A stretch of 64,000 nucleotides of DNA, from assembly GCF_026213295.1 (NCBI RefSeq), contig NC_079418.1, forward strand, positions 3,223,887 to 3,287,886. The letters are read 5' to 3'. Source of the stretch: Gadus chalcogrammus. Taxonomy: Eukaryota > Chordata > Actinopteri > Gadiformes > Gadidae. Of this stretch, positions 10,187 to 22,017 are shown piece by piece; positions within the stretch are counted from its first letter, which is position 1, and each line of letters starts with the position of its first letter. Position numbers and translations under genes: made by a program. The notes beneath the pieces were generated by a model, which saw only the letters and a list, made by a program, of their open reading frames with translations, searched no databases and had not been told where the DNA came from.

Positions 10187-11774
10187 TCAAACTATATTAT
10201 GCTGCCATGAAACCTCGCCAGCAGCGCTGTTGAAATAGGTCATGAACCTCTCCCTCTCCTGCATCACTTCCTTGGTGGAGTTGTTTGTTCCAAGACGCCT
10301 GCCTCCTTCCAAGGGGACTGCTTCGTCACTTGATGGAGGTGTGGCCCCTATTGACCTCAGCAGGTTGTGGAAGATGCAGGTTGCCTTTACACAGGCTTTA
10401 ACATGCTCAGGATTTTGCCCCATCACTCTGTAGTACATGCAGAACCTGGATGCAAGGATCCCAAAGGCACACTCGACCACCAGACGAGCCCGAGACAGAC
10501 GGTAGTTGAACAACCGCTTCTGCCTTGTCAGGTTGTTTCCAGGGTAGGGCCTCATGATGTGCTTCTGCAGAGGGAAGGCCTCGTCCCCCACAAACACGTG
10601 TGGCATCTCACCAAGCTCGGGAGCACCAGGAAGGCTTCAGTCAGCTGGGATGTGGAGTGTGCCTGCTTGAAGGGCTTTTCCGAAGGCAGATGCTCTCAGG
10701 GTACTGCCATCACTCCCTTTCCCATAGGCACCGACGTCCACCATACTGAAACAGTAGTTTGCATCCACTACTGCCAGCAACACAATCGAGAAGGTCCCAT
10801 TATAATTGTGGTACATGGAACCTGAGCAGGGTGGAGCCCGGATCGTGACGTGTTTCCCATCTATCGCACCAATGCAGTTGGGAAAGTCCCACTCCTTCTC
10901 GAACTCCTCTGCGATGGCTCTCCATTCCTCCTATTTTGGCATCTGCATGTGAGTTCTCACAAAGCCGTCCCTGATCGCATTTGCGACCTCTGGCACGATG
11001 CATTGTGGAAACACCAACCCGAAAGCTGTACCCCAAGGACTTGTAAGAGTCCCCTGTTGCCAGGTATCTAAAATCAGAAAGACAAAAATAATGTTACATT
11101 ACAGGTAAATTACTATTAAAGGCTGCAGCGATTTTGATTACAATGTAATCAATGCTTAGACATGCCACACACATCTTGCTCTTAACAAGCTGTAAATTGT
11201 GCTGTTTTCTGTACGTATATATCACCAAATACTAATGTCAACATCTGATGGTATTACTGTGTGTGTGTGTGTATGTGTGTAGGCTATATTAGTGTGTAGC
11301 CTATATCTCTTTAATAAAATAATATAAAGTATTTCAAACATAAAACATGCAAGCTTTTTATTTTGACTAACATGTTCATGTTATCTGTTCAAAATGCACC
11401 TCGTATCATATGCACCTGTATCAAAATTATAGTCCTATCAATAAGCTTACCTCAAACAGATTTCCAGGCGCTCCGCAGGGTAGATCGCCTGGCGGTAGGT
11501 GGCATCCTGCCGAGCGATTTTTGGACCCACGACGGACAGAACAGAATCGAACAGCAGCTTCGGAAGAAGCTGCTGAACAGCGTCGGAAGAAGTTCTTGAA
11601 AGCATCTCCATCCCTGAGTCGCAGCTCCTGGACCAGTCGGTGATAAGCGCCAAACTCCAAGAGCTTGGCCAAAAACTGCCTTGTCCAGCAGGATGCCCTG
11701 CGTTTCTGCCATCTCTGGCGATTGCGCCAATACAGATACGCGATGGCAAGCACTCTCACTCGTGTTGGTGTCAT
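10187..11774 (-). pseudogene. HARBI1-type DDE_4 transposase, inactivated
   Basis: The first exon (11774-11451) carries GAYHRLVQELRLRDGD and, in a second frame, LSVVGPKIARQDATYR with PAERLEICLR just before the GTAAGC donor. The second exon (about 11068-10187) carries WDFPNCIGAIDGKHVTI (first Asp), PHVFVGDEAFPL (second Asp) and SRARLVVECAFGI (Glu), so the DDE triad is present. Breaks: a frameshift near 11585, a frameshift near 11000, a TAG at 10931-10933 and a TGA at 10637-10639. Its role would have been cut-and-paste of the Harbinger element that also holds the MADF-BESS gene on the other strand. Confidence 0.8.
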
Positions 11775-12206
11775 CGCAAAGTCTATTTAACAAAAATAAA
11801 AATGAGCGCTAAAATTATTGAGGGAAATCACAGCAGTAGACTATAATTATATAATTAGGGGTATCCATAGCCATAAATTAGGCCTATACAAATAATACAG
11901 TCAATATACCAAAAAAAAATCAGACTATTTTATATTAAACTCATTGAAGCGAATGATCAAACAGATATCTGACTGTTACTTATGTAAAACATATGATATA
12001 TTAAACTGATCTAATAGGCTATAACCATTTCATATCAAAATGATGAAGTATAGAGGATCCGAAAATAGAATTTCAACTGAAAATCAAAAGCAAGCGAGCT
12101 AGCAAAACTTTCATACGGTATCTCCGTAAAGCGACGGCGAAAGTTAAATTTTTTGAACGTATATTACGGACATACCGGACAGATTTTACGGAGATTTTTC
12201 TGTGAA

Positions 12207-12560
12207 ACACAGCCGGTGTAGCATCCGATTTGGTTCCCCCCCAGTTCCTGTTCCCTCTTACGCTGATTTACTGATGAGCCGTGCATAGTTGCTATGTTAC
12301 CGTACCTACTTGAGAAAGAAACGCAAATCGAAAACAGCTGGATGTACGGAAAGCGAAATGGGACAAACCTCACACCAGGCTGTGCGGCAGTAGTCGTCTA
12401 CTAGTCTGCTACGTTGATTATAGCGTCACAACACAACTATAACACACACACACACGTCATTCATGAAGGTATTTGTTAAACCATTCATTGTCAATCTTTG
12501 CAAAGGAATACGATTAAAGGACAAAATAGGGGAAACCATCTCCATCAATAATGTGTTTAT
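12207..12560. other. No gene recognised
   Basis: Spacer between the Harbinger element and the next MITE, with a short CA run near 12442. Nothing else seen. Confidence 0.35.
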
Positions 12561-13259
12561 TACGGCTGGACAAAGATTACAAGTTTTAATCGCATTGTTT
12601 GGTCAGTCAACTCGCGATTAATCACACTTTTATCCACTCCAATTTAAGTTGAATGAGATATCAAATTGAATGACACATTATCATTGATACCAAATGTACT
12701 TGGCCAAGTGATCTTGAGGGAGTTCTATTGACTCACCCAGTGTGGTTTGAATATGAAATTTACGGAACACCACAGATTTGGGAATTGTAAATAGGCTGTC
12801 ACTAACTGCAATTGTAAACCAACAGTAACTAGTTAAATTCAAATAAGTAGCGCCACAGATTTGGGAATTGTAAACAGGCTGTCACTTACTGCAATTGTAA
12901 TCCAACAGTAACTACAAGTGTAGTTAAATTCAAATAAGTAGCGCCACAGATTTGGGAATTGTAAACAGGCTGTCACTTACTGCAATTGTAATCCAACAGT
13001 AACTACAAGTGTAGTTAAATTCAAATAAGTAGCGCCACAGATTTGGGAATTGTAAACAGGCTGTTACTTACTGCAATTGTAATTGAATGTACAATAAGCG
13101 GAAAAAAAACAAAAAAAAATATTGACATTCTGTGGGCAAACCTTTAAAAATAAAAGGGCTAAACAAAAAATAATAATAACGCGCTTTAATGCGTCAATTT
13201 GTAAAAAAACAAACAAGATTGCGTTAACGCTCAATTAGGCGCCATCTTGCCCAGCCCTA
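12561..13259. mobile_element. hAT-type MITE with an internal 91-bp tandem array
   Basis: The left end TACGGCTGGACAAAGAT and the right end, read inwards TAGGGCTGGGCAAGAT, form an inverted pair with a few mismatches, typical of hAT MITEs of the TAGGGCTGGGC kind. AT-rich inside, with GCGATTAATC / GCGTTAACGC blocks near each end. The flanking 8-mers do not match. No protein. Confidence 0.6.
12771..13100 (+). repeat. 91-bp tandem repeat, about 3.6 units
   Basis: Units begin CACAGATTTGGGAATTGTAA at 12771, 12854, 12945 and 13036. Spacing is 83, 91 and 91 bp; the first unit lacks an 8-base ACAAGTGT-like block. Identity is very high between units, so the expansion is recent relative to the host MITE. 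Confidence 0.9.
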
Positions 13260-13266
13260 GTAGCCT

Positions 13267-15990
13267 ATTTATTGGACGCAGGCATGAAGGCATGCATAAC
13301 AGGCATAATTGCTCTCCATGGCTGGATTTCCTACACACCCTGTGTGAAACCACCTCCGACAGGCATCACACGCAATCTGAAAAAAAAAAGAAGGCAGCAT
13401 TAGGCTGACTTATAAATATGAGCAGGTTCATAGGGGCTGCACGCCAATATTACAGTATAATGCTACTTACCCAAGTAACTTTTTCCGTTTTATCAAAGGT
13501 GTCTTCCTCCCCACAGAAATGACACAAGTCACTCAAGTCATCTACGAATTAAGATAACTTTAAAAAAAAAAATTGACAGACACGGGAAGGGATGCAAAGT
13601 CTACAATAATAGGGTTAGGTTATATTATCCCTAATCCAGACACTTGGTGTAGCGGTAGCACTCGCGACCAACACGCTGATGAGACGGGTTCAATCCTCTT
13701 ATGAGGAATGCCCGTCGATTTAAAGAGCTTACCAGATCCAGTCATGATGGTGGTGGCCATTTCCCTCCTCAGGTCATCTATGTTGGATGTCGGGAAATGT
13801 AATGAGCTTGAACTTTCCAGGAGGTGTTCAGCAAACTGAAAGTGTGAGATTGAGCCCATAATTCACAGGTCCCCCAATACGTGATATAGCATATTGATAT
13901 GTAATTTATTTCCATGTCACATAGCCTCGGCCTACTTTTAAAGCAAACACTCCGCAAGATGTTGTGTCCTCTTGGAGTTGATGAGCCACAGTGTCACATT
14001 TCCATCTTGACACATTGACACAGAGGTTCTCTCATCAGTGCTCTAAAGAAAAGTTAGTTAAGTTGTTACTAATAAACAATTCAGTTGAAGATGAACAACA
14101 ATGTGACCAAATTTCACTGGTGTGGGAAAATAGAGCCTAGTTTACCTTGTTGTTTCCAAACACTTTTTTTTCTTTGCTGGCGACACTCCTAGAGAGTCAG
14201 CAAGAATACATCATTTTTTCTGATGGATACATGGCCTTGGAAAAAGAAAAAATATATATGGTCAAGGAATTGTAAAAGTATGTAGGCCTATTAAAATCTT
14301 GATCTTGATCTATGGTGGCAGTCATTCACAATGCCTAGAATGCATTTATAGGCAGAGGCATCCAGCTGAGAAACACATCACAAATAATGACTTTCATAGG
14401 CTAATTATAGCATATCTGTCATTAAGCTCACCTTTTCACCCAAATAACCCTCAACATCAACTGTGTGATAACTGGTGGCTTGCACTTGCAGCACTGTGAA
14501 CAAATAAACCCTCTGCTTTCAATCCTTGAGCCGTGACCAGCACCAGCACCACCAACTTGTTTCAGCACACCTTGAGTTTTGGATTTATTTTCTGCCACAT
14601 GGCGGTCAGGGCAAATGTGTCCACGTGGTAGGCCTTTGGTGCCCCATGCTGCCTCACCATTAAGCTAAGAAATGTATTTATTACCTACATCAACATTAAA
14701 AAGGATGAATACTTTGTAGGTGAAGCCATAATGCCTTTGAAAATCAAAGAATATGCCCCTCACTCTCCAACTCTTGTCCAGGGCCCAGCTGGAAGAGGTT
14801 TTGGTAAAATACCTTGTAGGCCCCAACTCTTGCCAGTATAACATGGCTTTTATTACCATTCCATGCGTCCATGATGCCTGTAACACAAAGGAACCTTAAC
14901 AAACAGCGTTTTTAAATAAAGGCCATTATCGGGCATGTATCACTTACGGCTGCGCACTCATCCTCTGGGATTACCGGGTCCAGTGAGCTGCTGGTGGCCA
15001 GAGACTATTGGTGAAGGGAATTGGAGAGAGGATGGAGCAGGTGGTGATTGGCAGGCAGTGGGGTGATAGGAGAGGTCAAGAGGGGCCGGTAAAGGTGAAT
15101 GTGCTGAGGGGATAGTGTCAATGAGAGGTTTTTTCAGAGGGGGTTCTTCACGTGGAGTTGGTGGTATCCTGTGAGGGATTCGAGGGGTGAGATCTGTGAA
15201 TGGTTTGAGGTGGTCTGTATTAATTTTGGGATGTTGCCTTCCCTTGTCATCCCGCAAGTCCGCACTTTTGTTGTCCAATTTGGAAATAATATATGGTCCC
15301 AGCCAGGTGCGCTCCAGTTTCCCCCCTTTCCTCTGCTGCAGACGGATGTTCTTCCGGAGAACCCTCTGGCCAACAGCAAAGGCAGACCTGCTTCTTATTT
15401 TCTGCCTTTTGTCCTGTTTTTTAAGGACGTTCAGCTGAACCATGGCATCTAATGTTTCTTTCAGGGCAATGCCTGAAGACACCACTGCGTTTGCCACAAT
15501 GTCCTCCACTGAGCTGTCCACCTTTCCAATAGAAAAATAAAGGAATTGGATTGGTCAAATTACCTGACATAAGTGAGACCCATCATGACATACCGTGAAA
15601 TCCTCTGCCACTTCGCATGGGTAACGTGCCTCCATTCCGAACATTAAAAAAGAACCTGGTGGTGAGGTGAGCCTTTGTTCTTAAGCCAAACTTTACGGCA
15701 TCCAAATAGCGGTCCCATGTGTTGGGATTGTCCTCAACAAGTTTACATAATGCTCTGTATAGGAACAATGAAATAATTGTCATAAGTCATCATGGTTTTT
15801 AAAATGTCCCCAAAACTACTAATAGCTCTTGTACAATCCATTTTGAATCATTTTCTAATTACAGCTCACCTCTGAATTGTCCCATTCAGGTTTTCCACAA
15901 GACCATTCGTCTGTGGGTGATATGGAGCACATAGACTCCTTCACATTTAAATATTTGCAAATGTTGGAGTTTAGCTGTTTGAAAAACATG
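13267..15990 (-). pseudogene. Ginger-like transposon gene: integrase, Ulp1 protease and PHD finger
   Basis: Minus strand, many short exons. Integrase core pieces lie at about 15990-15875 (ICKYLNVKESMCS, then an altered HPQTNGLVE-like block) and 15780-15583 (NTWDRYLDAVKFGLRTKAH). The exon at 15521-14945 has the integrase C-terminal domain (VGQRVLRKNIRLQQRKGGKL, TWLGPYII, ADLRD, HLKPF), then a proline-rich stretch. Exons at 14881-14560 read HVILARVGAYKVFYQNL and PGQELESE. An exon near 14030-13940 gives DTTSCGVFALK, the catalytic-Cys region of C48/Ulp1 proteases. A last pair of exons (13545-13480, 13381-13267) forms a PHD finger: LCHFCGEEDTF then CDACRRWFHTGC and YACYAC, followed by a stop. Introns argue against an ordinary gypsy retroelement and for a Ginger-type DNA transposon. 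The integrase region has frame disturbances. Confidence 0.65.
13640..13715 (+). other. tRNA-like segment (SINE head or tRNA pseudogene)
   Basis: TGGTGTAGCGG fits an A box and GGTTCAATCC fits a B box, about 40 bases apart, the spacing of an internal RNA polymerase III promoter. No clean cloverleaf with acceptor stem could be drawn. It lies in an intron of the Ginger-like gene, just beyond the donor of the exon ending near 13731. Confidence 0.45.
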
Positions 15991-16043
15991 AAGAGTACAA
16001 TTTAGCAACAGGTGTGTTTTGTATTGCATATGGTACATACAGC

Positions 16044-16240
16044 CAGAGGTGGGACCAAGTCATTGTTTTGCAAGTCACAAGTTAGTCTCAAGTCTTTGCA
16101 GTCAAGTCCCGAGTCAAGTCCCGAGTCAAGACAGGCAAGTCCGGGGTCAAGTCTCAAGTCAAGTCCCAAGTCCTACCGTTTGAGTTTCGAGTCCTTCCGA
16201 GTCCTTTCAACAACAGAGAAATAGTATTTAAGATTTGTAT
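16044..16240 (+). mobile_element. hAT-type element end with AAGTC-rich tandem
   Basis: CAGAGGTGGGACCAAGTCAT starts a known kind of fish hAT end, followed by many AAGTCCCGAGTC/AAGTCTCAAGTC repeats. I find no matching opposite end nearby, so this is a fragment. The following 16241-16727 shows only short repeats of GGAACCTAAGCAAT type (16425-16490). Confidence 0.5.
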
Positions 16241-16724
16241 TTATTAAGCCTTTTTTTGGAAGAACATTGTTCAAACACTCATTTCAAAAGTGTAAGCTTA
16301 ACCTTTTCAAGCATGTCATGTAAATAAAATAATCTACATGTAATAGTAGCGTGTGCAGTGACGTTGAAAGGACTTTCTGTTGCTGGTGGCTTGCTGGTGC
16401 TGGTGGCTTGCTAAGCTGCGTTGAACACAATGGAACCTAAGCAATGGAACATAAGCAAAGGAACCTAAGCAATGGAACCTAAACAATGGAATGTCGTGGA
16501 GATGAGTTCCACGTAAGCAGCGCTTTGCAAATCTACAGTTATGACAACAACCGCCATGACATCACAACCCCTGCACACATACAGAAAACCATTTAAACAT
16601 GCTCACACACACAGAGCGTAACCTTAACCTTTTCAACCATGTCACCACTTTATAAAAGATATCCTCACTCTCAAAATTAAAATAATCTACATGTAATACA
16701 TTCATGCCTCTATCAGTTCAGGTT

Positions 16725-16787
16725 GCTGTGAGAGTGAGTGAGTGAGAGAGAGAGGGAGAGGGGGAGAGGGGGGGAGAGGGGACTGGA
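16725..16787 (+). repeat. GA-rich microsatellite
   Basis: GAGTGAGT passing into (GA)n and GGGGAGA runs. Confidence 0.85.
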
Positions 16788-17432
16788 TTGGAAGTGTCAT
16801 GAACATGACAATGAACAGAGTTGTGCTTTTCTATGTCAGGGCCCTATGCTGCATTGCATTTGCAAAAGATCAAATTGGCCAAAAGTCTGTCAGTCAGAGA
16901 CGACGCCAAAGGTTACCTTTCCCGTCAGCGACCGATGCCAAAGTGCCCTTGCCAAGAGTCGGTCTCGGAGTGAGACTGTGTGGCTCTGCTATGGCACTTC
17001 CATGTGTACTTTCTCAGAGGCTCTATACATATTTTAAGGGATTTTTAGTGGCCCATACAGTATGGTATGTTTAAATACAAAGTTTTTTTGTATACACTAC
17101 GGTGTGTGCCACATGAACCTTACTTGAACACCTTCTAAAAGTAAACCACATTCCATATTTTGCATATTTGATCAATACAATTTTTCGCCCTTTTCACGAG
17201 CAAAGTTAACCGCCAGACTTCACTTGTTTTACTTGTAGGGCCTAATACATGTTTGCCGTGACAAACTCGAGGGACACAACATTACGTTACAGGACCTACG
17301 GGACAAAAATAATAATAAATGAGCGACGGGACTCGATAGTGGTATCGATTAGCCCAAACGTTCATGATTTTCGGGTTTTGAAAAAAGTGGAACCGGGTCC
17401 TTGATAGAACCGGGTTTCGATCCCCATCCCTA
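16788..17432. other. Unassigned DNA ending in a hAT-type terminus
   Basis: Mostly unassigned. The end, ACCGGGTTTCGATCCCCATC then CCTA at 17432, is the terminus of a TAGGGATGGGGATCGAAAC-type hAT MITE. Its partner end is not seen. Confidence 0.4.
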
Positions 17433-19429
17433 ATTACAACCAAGCAAAATCTTGACTATTTGATGTTTGTGTAATGTGCCATGAATCTTTGTGCACCTCT
17501 ATCAGTCAAAAACAGCCAGAAGATAAGGAGTTTTAAGCGTAATTTTCAGGATGTTGTCATATATACCTACACACAGCAAACACGAGTTCAACATTTATTT
17601 TATTATTGAACACAACATCACCATCATATTCACTTCCTGTTCACTCCAGGTCCTCAAGGTCAGAGTCACTGTCAGAATACATATCTGAAAAGATTTGAAG
17701 GACGTTCTCCGCTCCACTCAAAACTTTGAGGTAGCATTGTCTCGCAAAAGCCATAATTTCCCGGACACGATGCAGCTTCTGTTTGGCGAGGCTCTGCAAT
17801 CCTTAAATTCCTTCTGCAGTCAAAGCCCACGGGGAATCTTGAACATAAAACCAATTGATGTGAACATTCATGTGATGTAAAAACAAAAAAAACAACTTGC
17901 ATTGTTGTCCTAGAAATCAGCTCTTTTAAGGAATCCAGCTATTTTAAGGACCTCCAGTGGCGATCATCTCTGACAAAAGGATATTTTTTTCTTCCCTTAG
18001 TCTCTGTTCCGCCATGACACTGTCAAAAACGCAATAACTTCATAAACATGAAAGATCAAAATAAATCGAATTTAATCCATGAAAAGTGTGCCACATTTGC
18101 TGGAAGTATTAAACAGCTGTTGTCCCTACCATTGCCAGGTATCTGCCATGGCCAAGCTGTCTCCAGACAGAATGGTTTCCGAGCTCAGTTTCTGTGCTCG
18201 GAACCATTCCGTTGTACTGCTGAACAACAGCAGTCAAGATCCCTTTCTCCTCCCTGATCCTCCGGCGGGTCCTTGCGTGACCTTTGTTTGAGTCCATAAA
18301 GTCGCTGGGAGCGTCTCTTTACACTTAGAACCAGCGTCTCTATCTTCCTGGCCAAGGCAGCAGCAGCAGCGTGTGTTGCTGGTGTTTCTGTAGAGAGGAG
18401 AACATTTTACCATTAACCCATGAATTAAACATTTCAAAATGAGCTAAAACTCGATGCAAAGTATCAGAATATATCTTATAACGCTCTGTGGAAACTAGTT
18501 AGCGAAGCATGTTATAAAACAGTGTTATCACTAGAGACTAAGAAAAAACACAAATTACTGATGAGGACATAAAAGTTGGTCATAAACTCTGAAAAACAAC
18601 AACTAATAATTTACTCACTTTCAGCCCAATCATTCACATCTCTGACCTAGTCCTCGAATTGCCCATCGGTCGCTGCCAACTCGGCCTGCATCGACTCCTC
18701 TTCCTTCGTCTTCATTTCGAGAGCTTTTGTGGTCTACAAACAATCAGAGCCATTTAAATATTTAAGTAAAAATTCAACTCATAACTACCAAAAAAATAGA
18801 GATACTTTTAATTATCTGCGGGACAGGTAGGTGGCCAAGATGTTCATCTTCTGCTCATTCCACGGCATGGCCATGAGTGTTAACATGTCTTTACGCCCTA
18901 CAACAGAAAATACGATGTAATCACTATTTTGCCTATTTCCTAAACCAAAGTTTATACTTTGGCCAACTCACTTGCTTTTGACATGTGCTTTGTCGTAACT
19001 GATATACTAGAGATGAAGAAATTCACTTGTTCCACTTCCTCCCCAAGTGTTAACCCAGCCCCCTCTAGAAATGCTCCACTCCATTTGATCTGTTTAAAAC
19101 ATATTAAATGACAAGGCATGTTATAATTTGTTAATGTTGACATGAAGGTTATCACATAAAAAAATTCTGTCATATGTTGATGATGTGATGGAAAATCAAC
19201 ATGTTACGTTTTTCTTTATGAACTTTGGTTTTGTATACTATTCCGTGTATGATCTTGCCACCCTGCTATTCTGCAGGGTCTTCTAAAATTTAAATCTTAG
19301 TGTTTCATGTGATGGTTTCACATTCCGTTTCCGTGTTGTCTGTAGTTTGGTTTGGGCCTGTTTTCCTTGACCCCTGGGGAGCGCAGAGAAGCAAAAGGTG
19401 TTAAGGAACAGCCTCAACCACCCTCTTAA

Positions 19430-19927
19430 AGGGATACTTCACCCATTTAGAACCGGCGTTCTATCATTATAAAATCGCTATTGTAATATAAATAAATATA
19501 TAAATAAATATCAGTCTAAACCAGTCCCCCCTTGGCCCATTTTTTCTCATCTAATTTTCTCCCAGAATGACGTCAAATGACGAGTTTGACCTCATTTCGG
19601 GAGAAACCTCTTGTCCCGCTAGAAGGGCCGAGGACTACAACACACTTTTGGTGTCCAATTTCTCGACCAATAAGGAATGAGAGGGGGCGGGAGCTCGCGT
19701 ACTGAGGGGGAATGAGGGGGACGAGAGACCGACAGGTGGGCGGGGCAGCGAGCGCAATGCACTGTGGTAGTGGGAGGTTTTCTTACTTTGAGCCAGAGAG
19801 ACCATGAAAACACTTTCTGCCTTTTTTCAGGCTAGGATGAACCGATTTCAATTTATAATACACATTTATAATACATTGAATTATTTAATTCATAAAACCT
19901 TCATATTCCCACCGGTGAAGTATCTCT
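19430..19927. mobile_element. TTAA-flanked MITE A
   Basis: TTAA at 19426-19429 is followed by AGGGATACTTCACCC. The right end is GGTGAAGTATCTCT followed by TTAA (19928-19931). TTAA target sites are the hallmark of piggyBac-group insertion, though the TIR sequence itself is not one I can assign. It contains AATATAAATAAATATATAAA and GAACCGGCGTTCTA. A truncated copy lies at 61727-61862. Confidence 0.7.
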
Positions 19928-19931
19928 TTAA

Positions 19932-21620
19932 AGGGACACTATGTAATATTTTGAGTAATTTATTACCTCAAATCAACATATTCATTCATAAATAAGTCCT
20001 CATTGGTGTAAAATTATCTCTGCCAAAAATCTCACTTATCCTCCTGAGCGAAGAATAATTAATATTAAAATCAATATGGTTACATAGGACGGGTAAGCTT
20101 CATGGAGGCTTCCATTTTCTTCCGGTCTATGAGCTGCCGAGAGGGTCAAAAAGCACTACGTCGTACAGGAATTGCAAACGCGTTTTCACTCTGAGCCAGC
20201 GTGACGGTGGAACAGAGCTTAGTTTAGCGAGACGAGTTTTACCGGCAAATTTGAACATGCACCGCATTTGTTTGAAAGACCATAGTTATGCCACGCCACA
20301 GGAGAAGGAATCATCGTCGCCAAAAAAACGACGATGTGTAAGCATGTATAACATGGTTTTCCATGGCAACGAGATGGGCGCTCCTATGTTTGAGCGACTC
20401 GTCATTGAAAGGCTACTTTATTACATATTTAATTTACTTTTTCACATTTCTGTCGAGTTTAAATCGTGACAATATTCTTATGACCTATGGATACTGTCAA
20501 ATGCGTTGGAGGAATTCAAAAGCCATTCTTCATCAAGTTATGGAGGTTTATTCTCTGCTGGGGTCATCACGTATCCAAATCCACCAAGACGCACTTACGC
20601 TAGAGCGGACCTTCTGGAGCTTCAACTCGCTTGCCAGACAGTTGATTTATCACCCGAACAACTGGATTTCATACCAACAACTCTGATAAAGAAGACAATA
20701 CGGAGGAAAAGAAGATCCAGAGGAGGAATTAGGAACAGGATAGGAGACGAGGAAGTAAACTCGTTGCCAGGGCGTCTAACTGGCGGCGCGTACAGTCGCA
20801 GCGGCCCCTCTTGAGATCTGTGAGATTGAGATTGAATGTTTGAGTGTGAGACGTCCTACGAACGTAGTTTATGACAGGGAAACAATATTAAACATTAGGA
20901 CATTGCGAGCGAGTAACATCACTGGCATTCGCTGGCATCTGGACATACTACGCAAACACAGAATACTAACGGACACTGTGACACCGTGCCCGCAACTGCC
21001 CGGAGGAGGAAGCAGCAGAGACGGGGTGGACGTAAACAAACTGAACAGCTTCTTTCAGCTCCTACCCTCGATGACAAAATGACAATAAATTTGATTTGAT
21101 TTCGATTTGATTCCGTTTGTTACAATGTAAATTGTTGGTATTTAGAATACTGTTACATTGTTGAAATCAACGGATTACAATGCGTTGATTAGGATGCGTG
21201 CTCAGCCGCACGCATTATGGGAATTATTGTTTTGATTATCGGTAACTCCAAGACTACCAAAGGCTATGTCAACTTTTATGTTATCTGACATTTCATGCAA
21301 TCTGACATTAAATGACCTACTGTTATTTATCATCTGTATAGTTATTTGTCATGTTGGAAAGTCCACAACTGCTGGAGTCAAGTTCCTTGTCTGTAAGAAT
21401 GCTTGGTCAATAAACCTGATCTGATTTGTCCATCTAATTTGTCCAGTTGTCCACGAACCTCATCATCACTCGAATGACTCGATGAGGTAGCCTAGTAGGT
21501 GTCATGTCACAGCTTCTTGGCACATACTGCCCACCGTAGTTTTTGGACAAGCGAGCACTATTAGTTTGAATGCAATATACAATTGTACCACCAGTTGGGA
21601 GTAATTTTTACAGTGTCCCT
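19932..21620. mobile_element. TTAA-flanked element B, directly abutting A
   Basis: Begins AGGGACACTATGTAA after the TTAA shared with element A (19928-19931). Ends TTTTTACAGTGTCCCT, followed by TTAA (21621-21624), so the ends are inverted (AGGGACACT / AGTGTCCCT). 1,689 bp. It holds a retroelement-like fragment with an ATTTGATTTGATTT tail but no recognisable transposase. Confidence 0.7.
20520..21115 (+). pseudogene. Non-LTR retrotransposon fragment inside element B
   Basis: Reads RADLLELQLACQTVDLSPEQ and IKKTIRRKRRSRGGIRNRI, a basic block of the kind found upstream of the endonuclease in fish LINE proteins. Another open piece follows (20840-21082, VYDRETILNIRTLR). It closes with AATAAATTTGATTTGATTTC, like LINE 3' tails. 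No endonuclease or reverse transcriptase motif, so it is internally deleted; the assignment is tentative. Confidence 0.4.
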
Positions 21621-21624
21621 TTAA

Positions 21625-21999
21625 GGAACTTCAATCAATAGATTAACATCTTGGTAACGAAGGCTTTTGGTTTATTGGGGCTCAACTGCCTTCAAGGATC
21701 CGATCGAAGTGTATGAAAACTCCTGACTTTAGCCGCTCAGTGGACTTCTACTTGCGAACCTTTAGAGAATGAAGTGAGACGAAGGGCGAACTCCCATCTG
21801 AGGCCTCCGATTATTGTATTGTATGCCTGTTATGTTGTTTGTTGATGCATGTTGTGTGTATCTTTGTTCGTACTTTTATTACAAATATATATGACCAGCA
21901 ATGGCCTGGTCATATATAAGTATATATGTGTGCTTTTTGCATCTAAGTATCTCATCTGTCTTAGACACAATATCTGATAGAGAAATTGCCACGACAATT
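21625..21999. other. Possible LTR remnant upstream of a primer-binding site
   Basis: Untranslated-looking sequence with CAATGGCCTGGTCATATATA and a TGCCACGACA end. It sits immediately 5' of a tRNA-Pro-type primer-binding site, the place a 5' LTR would occupy. The LTR start could not be identified. Confidence 0.35.
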
Positions 22000-22017
22000 T
22001 GGGGGCTCGTCCGGGAT
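22000..22017 (+). other. tRNA-Pro-type primer-binding site (18 bases)
   Basis: TGGGGGCTCGTCCGGGAT matches, over 18 bases, the complement of the 3' end of tRNA-Pro used as primer by many retroviruses and LTR elements. It is preceded by TGCCACGACAAT, which recurs at about 22096. No gag follows; the site is stranded in the KDZ intron close to the 5' exon. Confidence 0.5.

Larger units (their letters stand above)
8343..12206. mobile_element. PIF/Harbinger element with MADF-BESS and HARBI1-type genes
   Basis: Two convergent genes of the classical Harbinger pair lie here: a MADF/BESS DNA-binding protein on plus and a HARBI1-type DDE transposase on minus. The ends are approximate. Near the left, CCTTGTTTCCACATACGTA is followed by TTCCGTAAATTTACGGAAG. 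Near the right, on the minus strand, GGCTGTGTTTCACAG is followed by CTCCGTAAAATC, giving an imperfect inverted pair. A 3-bp target duplication could not be fixed. Confidence 0.6.

Noticed and set aside
12771..13100. Possible CRISPR-like array
   Set aside because: Units are contiguous 91-bp tandem copies without variable spacers, and the genome is eukaryotic.
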